A stretch of 64,000 nucleotides of DNA, taken from positions 1-64,000 of the IMG/VR virus record IMGVR_UViG_3300044712_002699, one strand, 5' to 3'. The notes below the pieces were generated by a model. The model worked only from the letters and a program-made list of their open reading frames with translations. It was not told the DNA's origin and made no database searches. This DNA is from a virus. The number at the start of each line of letters is the position of its first letter. Position 1 is the first letter of the stretch. This document shows positions 17,301-26,017 of this stretch, piece by piece. A program made the translations under genes and the position numbers.

Positions 17301-20300
17301 TCCAATGTGAAGCTTTGAGGAATAAGTGGAGACCACCTATACGCTTTATGTTTTCTCTCCAAGTCATAGCTTTGAGCCGACTCAGCCTCATTAACGATCA
17401 AAGTATCTCTCAATAACTTGATATCTGAAACGTACGCGCCGCTAAGAGAGGGTGCCGGTTCACAAAAGTTAAATGGCACATCGGGTGCGGCACAAAAGAA
17501 GAATTCAGAAACCCACTCACACTTTTCACCAGTAGCATCTAAGATATCGGCTCCGTCCATTCTCCACCTGTAGACGTTGCCACTGTCTCGACGGATTTCT
17601 ATCTTAAACCATTTCCCTGCCGGTATGGTTGTGTCAAACAAATCGAAGGTTTGAGTTATAAGAGGATTGCCTGTTGGTATATCTAGTAATGTATATTCCA
17701 ACACTCGCCCCTCCCGTATGGCGGCTTGAACCTGACCTAAGTTTACCCTGAGATCGAACAGCACAATTTCTCTATCCACTAATTCAGATAATTCAGGAAA
17801 CCTCAAATAACAAGAAAATGAGAAACGGAGCCCAAGCTGCCAGTCATATGACTCGTAATCAAAAACCGGAAAACCAGACGTAGTCATAATACTGGTAGGG
17901 TTACCGTAAGGATCAACTATGTTTTCTACTGAAGACCCTAAGCCCGGGCTTACCTGATGTTGAAATGGTTCACAGGAGAAAAAATGACCCACAGCGGGAA
18001 TAGTGGTTTCTGTAAGGGGAACACTCAACATTACAGTCGAACCCTCTTGTGCAGACGGGGCTTCTCCAAAATATCGAATCGATTTGTTAAAAATATTTAT
18101 TTTCAAGTACGCGCTATGATCTTCAAACCAAGACTCTTGAATAGAATACCCCTCCCATGACTCAAAATTATTTGTCAGAGGTTTCAAAATTACGTGCCAT
18201 GTTCCTATATAAGTAGCCCGGTAATCGCCTGTCAAGAACATAGTCTGATCTAAGTCATGCTTAGCGGGCGTAACAAAAATCTGGTTTCGGTACTCTGGAT
18301 CGAATAGGCTCCACTTGTGGTCTCTGCTGGAAATATAAACGTGATAGGCCCCCGACTCATAACGATCCATTGTGTAGGGAAGACCGTTCTCAAAATACAG
18401 AGGTGGTCTTAAATCAAGGATCCCAAGACTCAACCTGCGTTCACGAATATATGTGAGATAACCGCTTATAGTACTGTAATATGTATCCGGGCTTCGGTAA
18501 ACAAGATCGTTTTGACCCGCGTCCCAATGAAGAGCCGGGCCAACTTTACATCGATACGCTCCCAAGAAAGTATCAGAACTCTGAATGTCCAGCACTGTCC
18601 ACTCAGAACCGTCCCACTTGATAACAACCCCATCTCCTGCGGCATAGACGTTGTCCGGGTTTGTTCCATGTACAGAGAAGAGATTAGAGACAGTTGGAGA
18701 GTCCATCTCGCCCCACACGGTTCCGTTAAAATAGAGAATTTTACCTCCGTCCCCGACAACAAATACGTCCCATCTAGAATGAGCCCAAGCGCCGTTGAGC
18801 CGTTCTGTAACAAATTGAGGGGCCTGTAAGAATGGGCCGCTTATTATATTACCCGAGAACAAAAACCCAATATACCCGTCATCCCCCACAACAACCGTGA
18901 AGGGATATTCTCCAGCAACAGTTGACACTCCATTGAGACGAGTTCCTGTGTACGCACATCTATTCCAAACAACATTTGCGCTTCCCACGCCTCTATTGAG
19001 AACCCTTCCATTCTCTCCCACAGCAATTACCATCTCGTGAGATGCTGAGACTGCTCTCATACCATCCGTAATTGGAGGAATATACTTCTCCCACACCTCT
19101 CCAACAATAAACATCAAAAACTTAGCATAACATCGAAACCTGAAATATCTAGATGGAGGTTCTGGCAAAACATAGTTGTTGTAAAGAATAGTTATTGGCT
19201 GCCAATAATCTGTCCAATCTTTCTGCCAAGTCTTACCGCTATCTTCAGAAACCAATATGGTAGTAGCAAGTCTAACATCCGGTAATAAAGAGGGCTGGTC
19301 TACCGGATCACCGACGCAGTAGATATAACCGTGTTCTGACGTAATCCCCTGGAGATGAGAGGGCTGGAAATCGAGTTGCTCCTGAGTAGGGGACACATCG
19401 CTCCAGTTATTCCCGTCCGCCGATTCGTTGTAATAACCAACATAACAATCCTCGCCACAAAAAAGAAGATTGTTCTTGTCGAATGTCGTATCGAAAGTAA
19501 CACCAAGCCAAGTATTGATACCAACCGGCTCAGACACCTGAGTAAACTCTGGGTCTCCTGAAACCGTCTTGTGGTATCGGTAACATTGCGACCCAGCGAG
19601 ATATAAGTCTTCTACAAGAGTCCCAGCGTTGGTCGGATCAAGGGTACACTTACTGATGTACCCGTCTTCAACAATTAGGTCTACTTCACCAACATATTTT
19701 GCTCCAATCTTATGGATCGGCTCCTGATAAATGGGGAAAGTGAGGTGAAATTCATCCGTTGATGCATCTATAAGAAACAACTGGTTTCGATAACCAGGAC
19801 ATAAAATATCCCATCTCTGAGTATTGGCTCCGACATAAACGTGATACTTACCAGTCTTGATGGCTTCAGTTCTCAGGTAATTGTACAGAATTCGACCATG
19901 TCCTAATGGGTACCGAAAGTTAGTAGCAGATGAGGAAACTGTTAAGTATCTGGTATCTACATTTGTCCCAGCTATCAGTTCAACTTCGTAGCCGATATAC
20001 ACCAAGTGACCGTGGACAAGATGAAGCCGAGTCGTTGGATTGTCAAGGATAGTTATTGTGGCTATCCTGGCTTTCTCCCTTGTAAAAGGGCTTACCACTT
20101 CTTCTAGATCAACATCAACATTCCCTACATACGCAGCCCCAACCCCTCTGTCTTGACCTATATTTAGTGAGAATAAACTATGATGACCCGGTCGATGACA
20201 AAAATCACTGCTGGATTCTACGAGAAAAAGATCACCCCGATAACCTACTCTTACAGCATCCCACTCTTCCTGGTTGGAGGCTATATACACATTACAGTTT

Positions 20301-21007
20301 ATCGTAGAAGTCGAAGATAATGGGTCGTAAACTTTTCTGGCATTGATCTGTAAAGGTTTTCGGAAGTCTCGTTTATCCGCCTTCAACGTTACGTACGCGG
20401 TAGAAACTTCTGTATCACCAACAAGTCTGGTGGGGGATACTCCAGGATCGTCCAGAACCAATCCACCAGGAATCTCAGAAAGATAAGGGTCGCTACCTTC
20501 CAACACGATTACGTTGAACCTAAAACCGCTTCCGTCAATTATCCTCGCGTTTATCCTAGCAGACCCTAAATGGAGTCCATAAACTCTTCGTTTTACCTGA
20601 CCATCTCGTATGATAACAGGTAAATTCAGAAGGTTTCCGTCGTTAGGAGTAGAGAGAGAAAGGAAAACCTGTCCTCGATAAACTTCGGGCCAATAGACGG
20701 TCGTGCTCGCAAGATAAACCTGATAAGTGCCGGGAACAAACTCTTCCCAATCGAGACGCGCCGATCCAGTAGTCCTCCACGTAACCTTTAAGATAGGTCT
20801 ATACTTACCCATACCCTGTCTTAGGGTTAAAAAAGAGGCAGGAACATCAGTACCACCTATCGGGAGAATAAAATTAGGGTCTGATGACTCATACTTTAGA
20901 CCCTCATACTCATCCAGGTTCAAGCCAGGATCGTAGGCTATCAAGTTCGTAATTTTAGGAGACGGTAAAGTATCTCCAAGCACAGTTATAGTAGGGTAGT
21001 AAGGCAC
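14396..21007 (-). CDS. Giant modular tail-fibre/adhesin protein (2203 residues)
   Basis: The GTG start at 21007 has AAAGGA 6 bases upstream. The N-terminus (MPYYPTITVLGDT) is like that of the 1661-residue neighbour. About ten copies of the repeated module follow the pattern YxVYxAS, W, YxxxLFL, then a KxxGKV strand: for example PGTYQVYLASTTVYW near residue 105 and GTYYVYVASIDREW near 1820. Residues ~456-810 form a BNR/Ycf48-like beta-propeller (VGENGRVLN, VGDGGKILYF, SEDSGKTW). Residues ~1000-1200 resemble a LamG jelly roll. The last ~160 residues share a domain with the 425- and 4329-residue proteins. Together these indicate a long surface fibre with carbohydrate- or protein-binding domains. 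Assignment to tail or baseplate is inferred from size, repeats and neighbours. Confidence 0.75.
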   Translation of the reverse strand: MPYYPTITVLGDTLPSPKITNLIAYDPGLNLDEYEGLKYESSDPNFILPIGGTDVPASFLTLRQGMGKYRPILKVTWRTTGSARLDWEEFVPGTYQVYLASTTVYWPEVYRGQVFLSLSTPNDGNLLNLPVIIRDGQVKRRVYGLHLGSARINARIIDGSGFRFNVIVLEGSDPYLSEIPGGLVLDDPGVSPTRLVGDTEVSTAYVTLKADKRDFRKPLQINARKVYDPLSSTSTINCNVYIASNQEEWDAVRVGYRGDLFLVESSSDFCHRPGHHSLFSLNIGQDRGVGAAYVGNVDVDLEEVVSPFTREKARIATITILDNPTTRLHLVHGHLVYIGYEVELIAGTNVDTRYLTVSSSATNFRYPLGHGRILYNYLRTEAIKTGKYHVYVGANTQRWDILCPGYRNQLFLIDASTDEFHLTFPIYQEPIHKIGAKYVGEVDLIVEDGYISKCTLDPTNAGTLVEDLYLAGSQCYRYHKTVSGDPEFTQVSEPVGINTWLGVTFDTTFDKNNLLFCGEDCYVGYYNESADGNNWSDVSPTQEQLDFQPSHLQGITSEHGYIYCVGDPVDQPSLLPDVRLATTILVSEDSGKTWQKDWTDYWQPITILYNNYVLPEPPSRYFRFRCYAKFLMFIVGEVWEKYIPPITDGMRAVSASHEMVIAVGENGRVLNRGVGSANVVWNRCAYTGTRLNGVSTVAGEYPFTVVVGDDGYIGFLFSGNIISGPFLQAPQFVTERLNGAWAHSRWDVFVVGDGGKILYFNGTVWGEMDSPTVSNLFSVHGTNPDNVYAAGDGVVIKWDGSEWTVLDIQSSDTFLGAYRCKVGPALHWDAGQNDLVYRSPDTYYSTISGYLTYIRERRLSLGILDLRPPLYFENGLPYTMDRYESGAYHVYISSRDHKWSLFDPEYRNQIFVTPAKHDLDQTMFLTGDYRATYIGTWHVILKPLTNNFESWEGYSIQESWFEDHSAYLKINIFNKSIRYFGEAPSAQEGSTVMLSVPLTETTIPAVGHFFSCEPFQHQVSPGLGSSVENIVDPYGNPTSIMTTSGFPVFDYESYDWQLGLRFSFSCYLRFPELSELVDREIVLFDLRVNLGQVQAAIREGRVLEYTLLDIPTGNPLITQTFDLFDTTIPAGKWFKIEIRRDSGNVYRWRMDGADILDATGEKCEWVSEFFFCAAPDVPFNFCEPAPSLSGAYVSDIKLLRDTLIVNEAESAQSYDLERKHKAYRWSPLIPQSFTLDWMPETKFDLGTEQSYQVYIAGIEDCWDELNHYYKGQLFLINSIIDPEGSYLVLNLDKKPAYCINVGKITATFQQVIDDFTQAFGHRCVKISIEEGSDDHLGITPDNILYFSDSVDTTRSINLKDVDVSYLEIRLPLFNYKDIMSLKILGGALDVQNFEPGDYYVYIGSDEDTWDSVNPDYRANLYLSKDIPATDNFLTIPLETGSITSKCIGKVSLSLEEETTHPNYHLLTGESSDRLNYVDTIDPTIEVGGYLVDVSDLSLLTSGGRYRLPLDPGGEDSVASRVQGIFGEYNVYIADNNPKWVLAGMGYRSQLFLSRAEPDPSSNLLNVLISYGGEYVQALKVGRVNVEWRSNYDLGIVTTWLKYSITLKDPHHLKLSVTEDGDLIFRSSSKLIVCGTYVNASYLTLREGAGKFRSPLVKDSVDLFSSIHNIDTGDYGVYLAPASSEWKNYAGKLFLSNLDSVIIDGKEVLQIPGLETWAIKLGEVTVTWEVIPYPMTTKPVIELDDQFPLSERLVLEDGVLAYDATTSIPFIPTAEGCIRLGYKWKSSLDLGFGVYRQPLKVVSGTATRPRYLSWEPGTYYVYVASIDREWEEYMMEMFLCPDAPLTTNQVFWSQETDEVVKTHYAYCLGRVNVRPSPYLYLHPYYFIATSIDTDIAGLTLSKFGGIVFRDVEEVRFVDGEQVPTLSLSYDPSSETSNFGLKKGLDGNLMKTPLFEGDWSLYLCSAKPAWGTLDLNADLFVSQLRPENGVLSVSVNNETVEALYLGKINLKDHSTSYTGMIVDWVTTPLKALDGDPPPLYYEMKNLGTVTKLPVGGTLVVAFTVPDAVAFGYPFSISLDCFTQSPFGSTMRVRFESWILGSEVDFAQTISSGVVEVPPVSSEFYSTYEYHLFSDSDPKTTNITKAFRVSDEIGCVGGLQIAPGDTLVTKIRFLDDSLFEEQSNSIARYDFFIKKVSLMYKAYYKA

Positions 21008-21018
21008 ATCAAATCCTT

Positions 21019-23742
21019 TTACTCGTCTATAGACAAGTAATGGCTAATCCTAAAATTGGAAAAGAAAAGTCGATGGACAGGGAATCGGTAAAAATACGAC
21101 TCTCCATACTGAGAAATTATACCCCAGCTATTTTCTGACTCCCTAAATGACATAATATAGTACTCTCGATTCGGAGAATCAGTTTCAAATAACGTTCTCG
21201 AGTATTGATACTCACACAAATCCCCATTTACGTCCCGAAGAATCTTCCAGTCTTCGTTTGAAGGTTTGATGTAAATCCTGATAATGGAGCTTGCTTTTTC
21301 TCTCTCGAACCGAAATCCCGTCACATAACCTTCGGGCGGAAAAATAAAATCAGGCCCCATATCAAATGGCATCCCCTCCACCGTGATACGCCCATACGAT
21401 CCACCGACTTCGTTACCGTTATAATAGGCTAGAGTAATCTCCCACGGAACAATGTTATCCTCAGTATCTTCAACCGCGTAACCAGACAAGATTGTTGATG
21501 TAAATTGAACCTGGGGAAATTTCATAAATAGCTCGACTCGGTATCCCTGAGACATTCTCATAGGATCTCTTCCAAGACTCAAGTCAGGGTGTACTATTAT
21601 CTTCACTTCTTTAAATTCGTACCCGCCGCCGTCTTCTGTTAAGGCATAAGAACTAACTCCAAGACACATACCCCCATCTTGCTGAGGCAAGTAACCCATA
21701 GACCCCCCACAATACACAAGAGAGGGAGACCATCCATACTCCCAATGCACGTCACCATACTCAGAAGTACCGGGGATCAACTCTGTAACTACAGTAGAAG
21801 CACATCGATATGTTACACAGAGTTCTCGAAAAAATTGCTCGGTCGTTAAAAAACCAGGACTCCCAGACTCAGATTCACAAGGAATACTGGTATCTTCGTA
21901 CCGGGTAAACGCATTTGCTAAATAATAGAACCCTGTAATCCAGTCATACTCTTCTACCGGGGCTGTACTCATAGCACCGGCACAGTCAGAGATATAGAGA
22001 GGAGAAACCTTTGTTGGGAGAGAGGTTCCTTTCTGTATCTTTATGTTTTTATAGTAGACCTTACCGTTATTACAAGAAAGCAAAGACGATTCAACCCCAT
22101 AACTCTGTGAACCAGTAAAGAAAGAGTCCGTGTCCCAATAAACGTCACTCTCCCAACCACAATATCTAGATCGCCTATCAAGAAGCACCTCATCGTTAAG
22201 GTACCACGTATAGGCATTCGTATCCTTATTTCTTGTAAGAGTTAACTTGAACCAAGAGTCGATAGGAATTGCTGAGAGATTTAATGCAAACTTGGCACAA
22301 AAACTCCCCCAGTTAATCTGAGACGCCTCGCTGTGAAAGACCCAAAATTTTCCAACTCTACTAAAACGAGCAAAAAACCAAGTTTCCATAGAAGGCATAA
22401 AAGGTTGAGGAGGCTGTTCCGAGGTAGAAAAGCTAAATAATGAAACACTCAGAGTAGTATATGTTACGTGAGAATCGATAAACAAATCAACATCAAATAT
22501 AAAGTTGGGGCCAGTAATAAAGGTATCTACGTTTCCTCCGTCAACAGTATTCAGATCTAAAATTACAAATCCCTGCCCGGCTCCTGTCATATATGCAGTA
22601 TAAGGCAAGCCCGTCCGGTCATCACTAGCTGCGGTAATAGTAATTGATCTATCAAAAACTTCGTCCTTAATAGTTCTCGTACCAACAGAGGGTATCTCAG
22701 TAAGAGGCAACTCAAAACTTGTCATTGGGTAAGGTATATAAGCAAAATCTTTCTTCCACAGGTCACTGGGAGTTGCTTCAGGTGGAGGCGGAGTAGTGGT
22801 CAGGGGCTCTGAGATATAAAAGATATCTACGGCGTACTCTTCATTAGATGACTCTCCTCCAAGATAATATATCTTATTTTGATACCCCACACCAACATGA
22901 GCCTCTCGATGAGTCCCCCCGTCAAGAATCGAACTCCAGTGTCCTATAGAAGGGTCGTACATCTCGTTATATGATGGGATAATACCTACGTCAAACGAGC
23001 CAGACCATACAAAGATACGATTCGCAATAACAGCACCAGCAGTATCACTTCGACCTGTAATGAGACCTGGACCCAGGGACCACGTAGAAGTCGAAAAGTT
23101 GAATATTTCTACTAAATTTTCTCTGTATTTAGCAAGAGAATTTCCGCCTATAGTAAAAAACTGGTTATTCAGAACAAGCCCTAAACCGAAAACTCTCCCA
23201 GTACCTCCGCTGACGCCCGATGTCCACTGACCTGTTGTGAAATCGAAAATATCCATAGAAGTAAAAACGCGCTGGTCATTACCCCAAAATCGCCTATCTG
23301 TCCCTCCCCACGCGTACATCTTTGTTCCGTAAACACCGCAACAATGTCCGAAGCGAGGTTGTCCTCCTGTAAGAGCACCTGTCCAGGTGTAATTACTAAA
23401 ATTGAATATATCCATTGTGTTCAAAACAACTTCACTGTAATAGTCTGAAACACCTCCCCATACATACATGTTATCATTGTAAACAACCGCGGAATGGTAT
23501 CTACGCGGAGTCGGGGCCTCTGGGCCTAGTGTCCAGACTCCATCGGCAATATCCAAAATATAGAGATTATTCGAGATGTGGTCGGTATCATTTGGATCGG
23601 TTCCCCATCCACCGAAATAGAATATCTTACCGCCATACTGAACAGCGGATCCCCACCCTGTCGGGTACATCTCTAGAGACATAGCAGGTCCGACAGACCA
23701 ACCATAAGATAGCGGAGATATTGTACGGGTTGTTTGAGTCAT
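21019..23742 (-). CDS. Kelch-propeller fibre protein with LamG-like domains
   Basis: A 907-residue protein. Residues ~15-330 contain about six kelch repeats, each with the typical GG, spaced Tyr and Trp (for example IFYFGGWGTDPNDTD, MYVWGGVSDYYSE, MYAWGGTDRRFWG, IYYLGGESSNEE), forming a beta-propeller. Residues ~360-575 look like a concanavalin/LamG jelly roll (SWFKLTLTRNKDTNAYTWYL), and a second jelly-roll-like region covers ~700-900. It lacks the repeated YxVYxAS module of its neighbours. It starts at an ATG without a good ribosome site, 15 bases after the previous stop, so it may be translated by coupling. Kelch propellers are uncommon in phage structural proteins; here one probably serves as a binding tip or enzyme-like head of a fibre. 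Confidence 0.8.
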   Translation of the reverse strand: MTQTTRTISPLSYGWSVGPAMSLEMYPTGWGSAVQYGGKIFYFGGWGTDPNDTDHISNNLYILDIADGVWTLGPEAPTPRRYHSAVVYNDNMYVWGGVSDYYSEVVLNTMDIFNFSNYTWTGALTGGQPRFGHCCGVYGTKMYAWGGTDRRFWGNDQRVFTSMDIFDFTTGQWTSGVSGGTGRVFGLGLVLNNQFFTIGGNSLAKYRENLVEIFNFSTSTWSLGPGLITGRSDTAGAVIANRIFVWSGSFDVGIIPSYNEMYDPSIGHWSSILDGGTHREAHVGVGYQNKIYYLGGESSNEEYAVDIFYISEPLTTTPPPPEATPSDLWKKDFAYIPYPMTSFELPLTEIPSVGTRTIKDEVFDRSITITAASDDRTGLPYTAYMTGAGQGFVILDLNTVDGGNVDTFITGPNFIFDVDLFIDSHVTYTTLSVSLFSFSTSEQPPQPFMPSMETWFFARFSRVGKFWVFHSEASQINWGSFCAKFALNLSAIPIDSWFKLTLTRNKDTNAYTWYLNDEVLLDRRSRYCGWESDVYWDTDSFFTGSQSYGVESSLLSCNNGKVYYKNIKIQKGTSLPTKVSPLYISDCAGAMSTAPVEEYDWITGFYYLANAFTRYEDTSIPCESESGSPGFLTTEQFFRELCVTYRCASTVVTELIPGTSEYGDVHWEYGWSPSLVYCGGSMGYLPQQDGGMCLGVSSYALTEDGGGYEFKEVKIIVHPDLSLGRDPMRMSQGYRVELFMKFPQVQFTSTILSGYAVEDTEDNIVPWEITLAYYNGNEVGGSYGRITVEGMPFDMGPDFIFPPEGYVTGFRFEREKASSIIRIYIKPSNEDWKILRDVNGDLCEYQYSRTLFETDSPNREYYIMSFRESENSWGIISQYGESYFYRFPVHRLFFSNFRISHYLSIDE

Positions 23743-23757
23743 TGCTAATAAACCACT

Positions 23758-25035
23758 TTACGGGCCGGGGTTTTCTGTTGTCGAAGTAAGAATAGTGCCC
23801 GTCGTAGTAGTGGAAAACGTAGTTGTCGTTGTGGTAGAAGAGGACTTTTCCATAGCCGTCTCAGTAGAGTCCAACTCAACGAGGAGTGAAGGACCTCCTG
23901 AGGGCCGCTTAACGATTGCTGCCGCTCTCCGAATACTAATAGGAACCTTGCCAAGAGAAGCCATTTCATCAGGTATCAATTTGTTAAGAGGATTAGATTC
24001 TAAAGAAACAAAAATGTTATCGCCCACAGACGGCATAATCCCTCCGATAACACCGTTTTCAGTTGATATCTGAAATATCCTGTTGAGTCCAAAACCCGTC
24101 AACTCTCCTGATGGCAAAACGCCTATCATACTGCCTTCTGCGGTATAAAAATACCTATCCGGCCAAATGGGGATATCTACTCGACCCGACTGAACCATCT
24201 TGTTAATGTCTACACTTTTGGAAACAACCCAAGACTTCAAAACAATCTGGTCATAATAATCCATTACGTCTCGGTCAGTTTCAAACTCAATACCGAAATA
24301 TATCGGGTTACAGTTCAAAAAATCCGGTTGCCAAACAAAACCGCAGATAAGGGATCCTCCAGAATACCTTGATTCCGTTGTCACGCCTGATACAATTATC
24401 CTCTTCGAGCCGCCCGACGTATTGAGAATAGTAACAGGTTGCTCGACATAACTTAGAGGTCTATTCAGCTCGAAACTCCTGGTACTCTTAATCTTAACTT
24501 CTGCGAGATAAAGAGCCGTAACCGGAACCCCTCCTATCCTCCCTTTCAAGAGAGGAAGATCGTCATCATTGATTGGCTCCTTAGAAGCAATTATTGCCCC
24601 GCAATAGTGACGACCCAAAACTTTCCACTTCTCGTGAGCCGAGGTGAGGTAAAGATAGTAAAGAGAGGAACCGTAACCTTCATAATCTATTGTAAATTCC
24701 TCATTTTTAAGATAGAGAGGGGGGTTCAAGGCACTAACCGGGGAAAATGATAGACGAACGGTATCGAGAACAGTATCGTCAAGCATCAAAAACCTAGTGT
24801 CTCCCTCATTCCGGTAAATAAACTCTCCGGTATGGAGAAAGGCTTCTGTTGGCCCATCAATAATCCTAGCCACAAACGATCGGACGTCTCCTTCCGAGGG
24901 TACTAAATGATATTTACTATACCTAACCCTAACCATTCCAACCTTGGCGGATCGAATATCAAGATCCGCCCCGCCTGTATCAGATGGATTGGCGACCCAC
25001 CACCACCCGCAATCATCACTTGACCAAATACTCAT
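23758..25035 (-). CDS. Short adhesin with one repeat module and Thr-rich tail
   Basis: A 425-residue protein. Residues ~105-190 hold one copy of the repeated module (SSLYYLYLTSAHEKW, then a strand ending ALYLAEVKI). Residues ~260-370 hold the domain shared with the C-termini of the 2203- and 4329-residue proteins (KSWVVSKSVDINKMVQSG, then VIGGIMPSVGDNI). The last ~30 residues are almost all Thr and Ser, mucin-like and probably disordered, which is unusual for a phage protein and could carry sugars. The ribosome site is weak (AAGAGA). It lies 9 bases after the 70-residue gene and 15 bases before the kelch gene. It may be a short fibre or an adaptor that joins longer fibres. Confidence 0.65.
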   Translation of the reverse strand: MSIWSSDDCGWWWVANPSDTGGADLDIRSAKVGMVRVRYSKYHLVPSEGDVRSFVARIIDGPTEAFLHTGEFIYRNEGDTRFLMLDDTVLDTVRLSFSPVSALNPPLYLKNEEFTIDYEGYGSSLYYLYLTSAHEKWKVLGRHYCGAIIASKEPINDDDLPLLKGRIGGVPVTALYLAEVKIKSTRSFELNRPLSYVEQPVTILNTSGGSKRIIVSGVTTESRYSGGSLICGFVWQPDFLNCNPIYFGIEFETDRDVMDYYDQIVLKSWVVSKSVDINKMVQSGRVDIPIWPDRYFYTAEGSMIGVLPSGELTGFGLNRIFQISTENGVIGGIMPSVGDNIFVSLESNPLNKLIPDEMASLGKVPISIRRAAAIVKRPSGGPSLLVELDSTETAMEKSSSTTTTTTFSTTTTGTILTSTTENPGP

Positions 25036-25044
25036 ACTAGTCTC

Positions 25045-25257
25045 TTATCCACCAATGCCGCCGCTGAATGTTATGTTAGACTGGGCCAAGAAGATTTTTC
25101 CTGCATAGTCTCCCCACTCTTCTCGTAACGGCCCTACACAGACACACCAGTATCCAGGAACTAGGGGAACTCTTTTTATAGACCACGTAAAAGTCGGTTC
25201 TGTGTCTTCTCTTGGTATCGATCCAGCAGGATCTCTCTGTTTTAGATCACTGTCCAT
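25045..25257 (-). CDS. Single repeat-module mini-protein (70 residues)
   Basis: The ATG at 25257 has AAGGAG 7 bases upstream and overlaps the end of the glycosyltransferase gene by 11 bases. The 70 residues contain one copy of the first half of the adhesin module (PGYWCVCVGPLREEW, then YAGKIFLAQ), preceded by a Pro-rich segment, and stop after a GGIGG tail. A free-standing half module suggests either a remnant of a larger adhesin gene or a small subunit that completes a fibre. Good ribosome site and tight packing favour a real product. Confidence 0.6.
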   Translation of the reverse strand: MDSDLKQRDPAGSIPREDTEPTFTWSIKRVPLVPGYWCVCVGPLREEWGDYAGKIFLAQSNITFSGGIGG

Positions 25258-26017
25258 TACTTTTCTCCTTAGATATAAGAATAAATTGAGGCATAATATT
25301 AACATCAAGGAAAAACTTATCTTGAAGACCTCTCCTAACGATAGCCCGCTCGATTGCTTCTTGGGAACACTTAATTTGCTCCATTCTATGCTCCTTCGTA
25401 ATAGAATTTCTATGAACTCGATGATAATGGAGGAACCTTTTTAATTGATAGACACGTGTAATTTCACATATCCGTAGACAGAGGTCATAGTCAAAACTAT
25501 AACGTATCGACTCATCAATTCCGCCAACACTGTCATAAATTGATTTACGTAGGAGGCGAAAGTGAAACGTAAGAAATTCTGTCAACATTCCTAAATCTGT
25601 ATAGGGTAAAAGCGAACTCCTTGATTTACCTACAATCCTACCGCACTCATCAATTAGTTTACAGTGGGTATAAACTAAACCTACATCAGGAAAAGCGTCC
25701 AAAACTGCAACTGTTTCTGTAAGCGTCTCTCTATCTATCCTGTCATCACTATCAACCCACCCCAAATACTCGCCCCTCGCTTCTCTAGCAGCTAACAGCA
25801 GCGGATAAGGCGTGCCTAAGTGGTGATGATAGATAACTCTCATTCGGTCATCCATAGCCTCATAGTCTCTCAGAATATCTATTGACTTGTCAGTTGAGCC
25901 GTCATCCCACACAATAAACTCGAAGTCTTCAAAATCTTGACATAAAACACTCTCTAAAGACCTCGCAAGATACTTCTCTCTATTATAAACCGACATTAAA
26001 ATTGATACTTTAGGCAT
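25247..26017 (-). CDS. Family 2 glycosyltransferase
   Basis: A 256-residue GT-A type glycosyltransferase. The N-terminus VSILMSVYNREKYL, the nucleotide-binding DDGSTD (residues 38-43) and the metal-binding DSDD (89-92) are all intact. The His-rich stretch at 64-66 and LGTPYPLLLAAREARG are typical of family 2 enzymes. It would transfer a sugar from a nucleotide-sugar donor. It has no membrane segment. Its start overlaps the stop of the 1661-residue adhesin gene by one base and its end overlaps the 70-residue gene, so it is part of the adhesin operon. That position makes fibre glycosylation the most likely role; modification of host surface sugars or of DNA is less likely from context. Confidence 0.88.
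   Translation of the reverse strand: MPKVSILMSVYNREKYLARSLESVLCQDFEDFEFIVWDDGSTDKSIDILRDYEAMDDRMRVIYHHHLGTPYPLLLAAREARGEYLGWVDSDDRIDRETLTETVAVLDAFPDVGLVYTHCKLIDECGRIVGKSRSSLLPYTDLGMLTEFLTFHFRLLRKSIYDSVGGIDESIRYSFDYDLCLRICEITRVYQLKRFLHYHRVHRNSITKEHRMEQIKCSQEAIERAIVRRGLQDKFFLDVNIMPQFILISKEKSNGQ

Noticed and set aside
23745-23969. Alternative frame across the Thr-rich tail of the 425-residue protein
   Set aside because: Arises from the low-complexity DNA; the overlapping frame has a coherent domain structure upstream.
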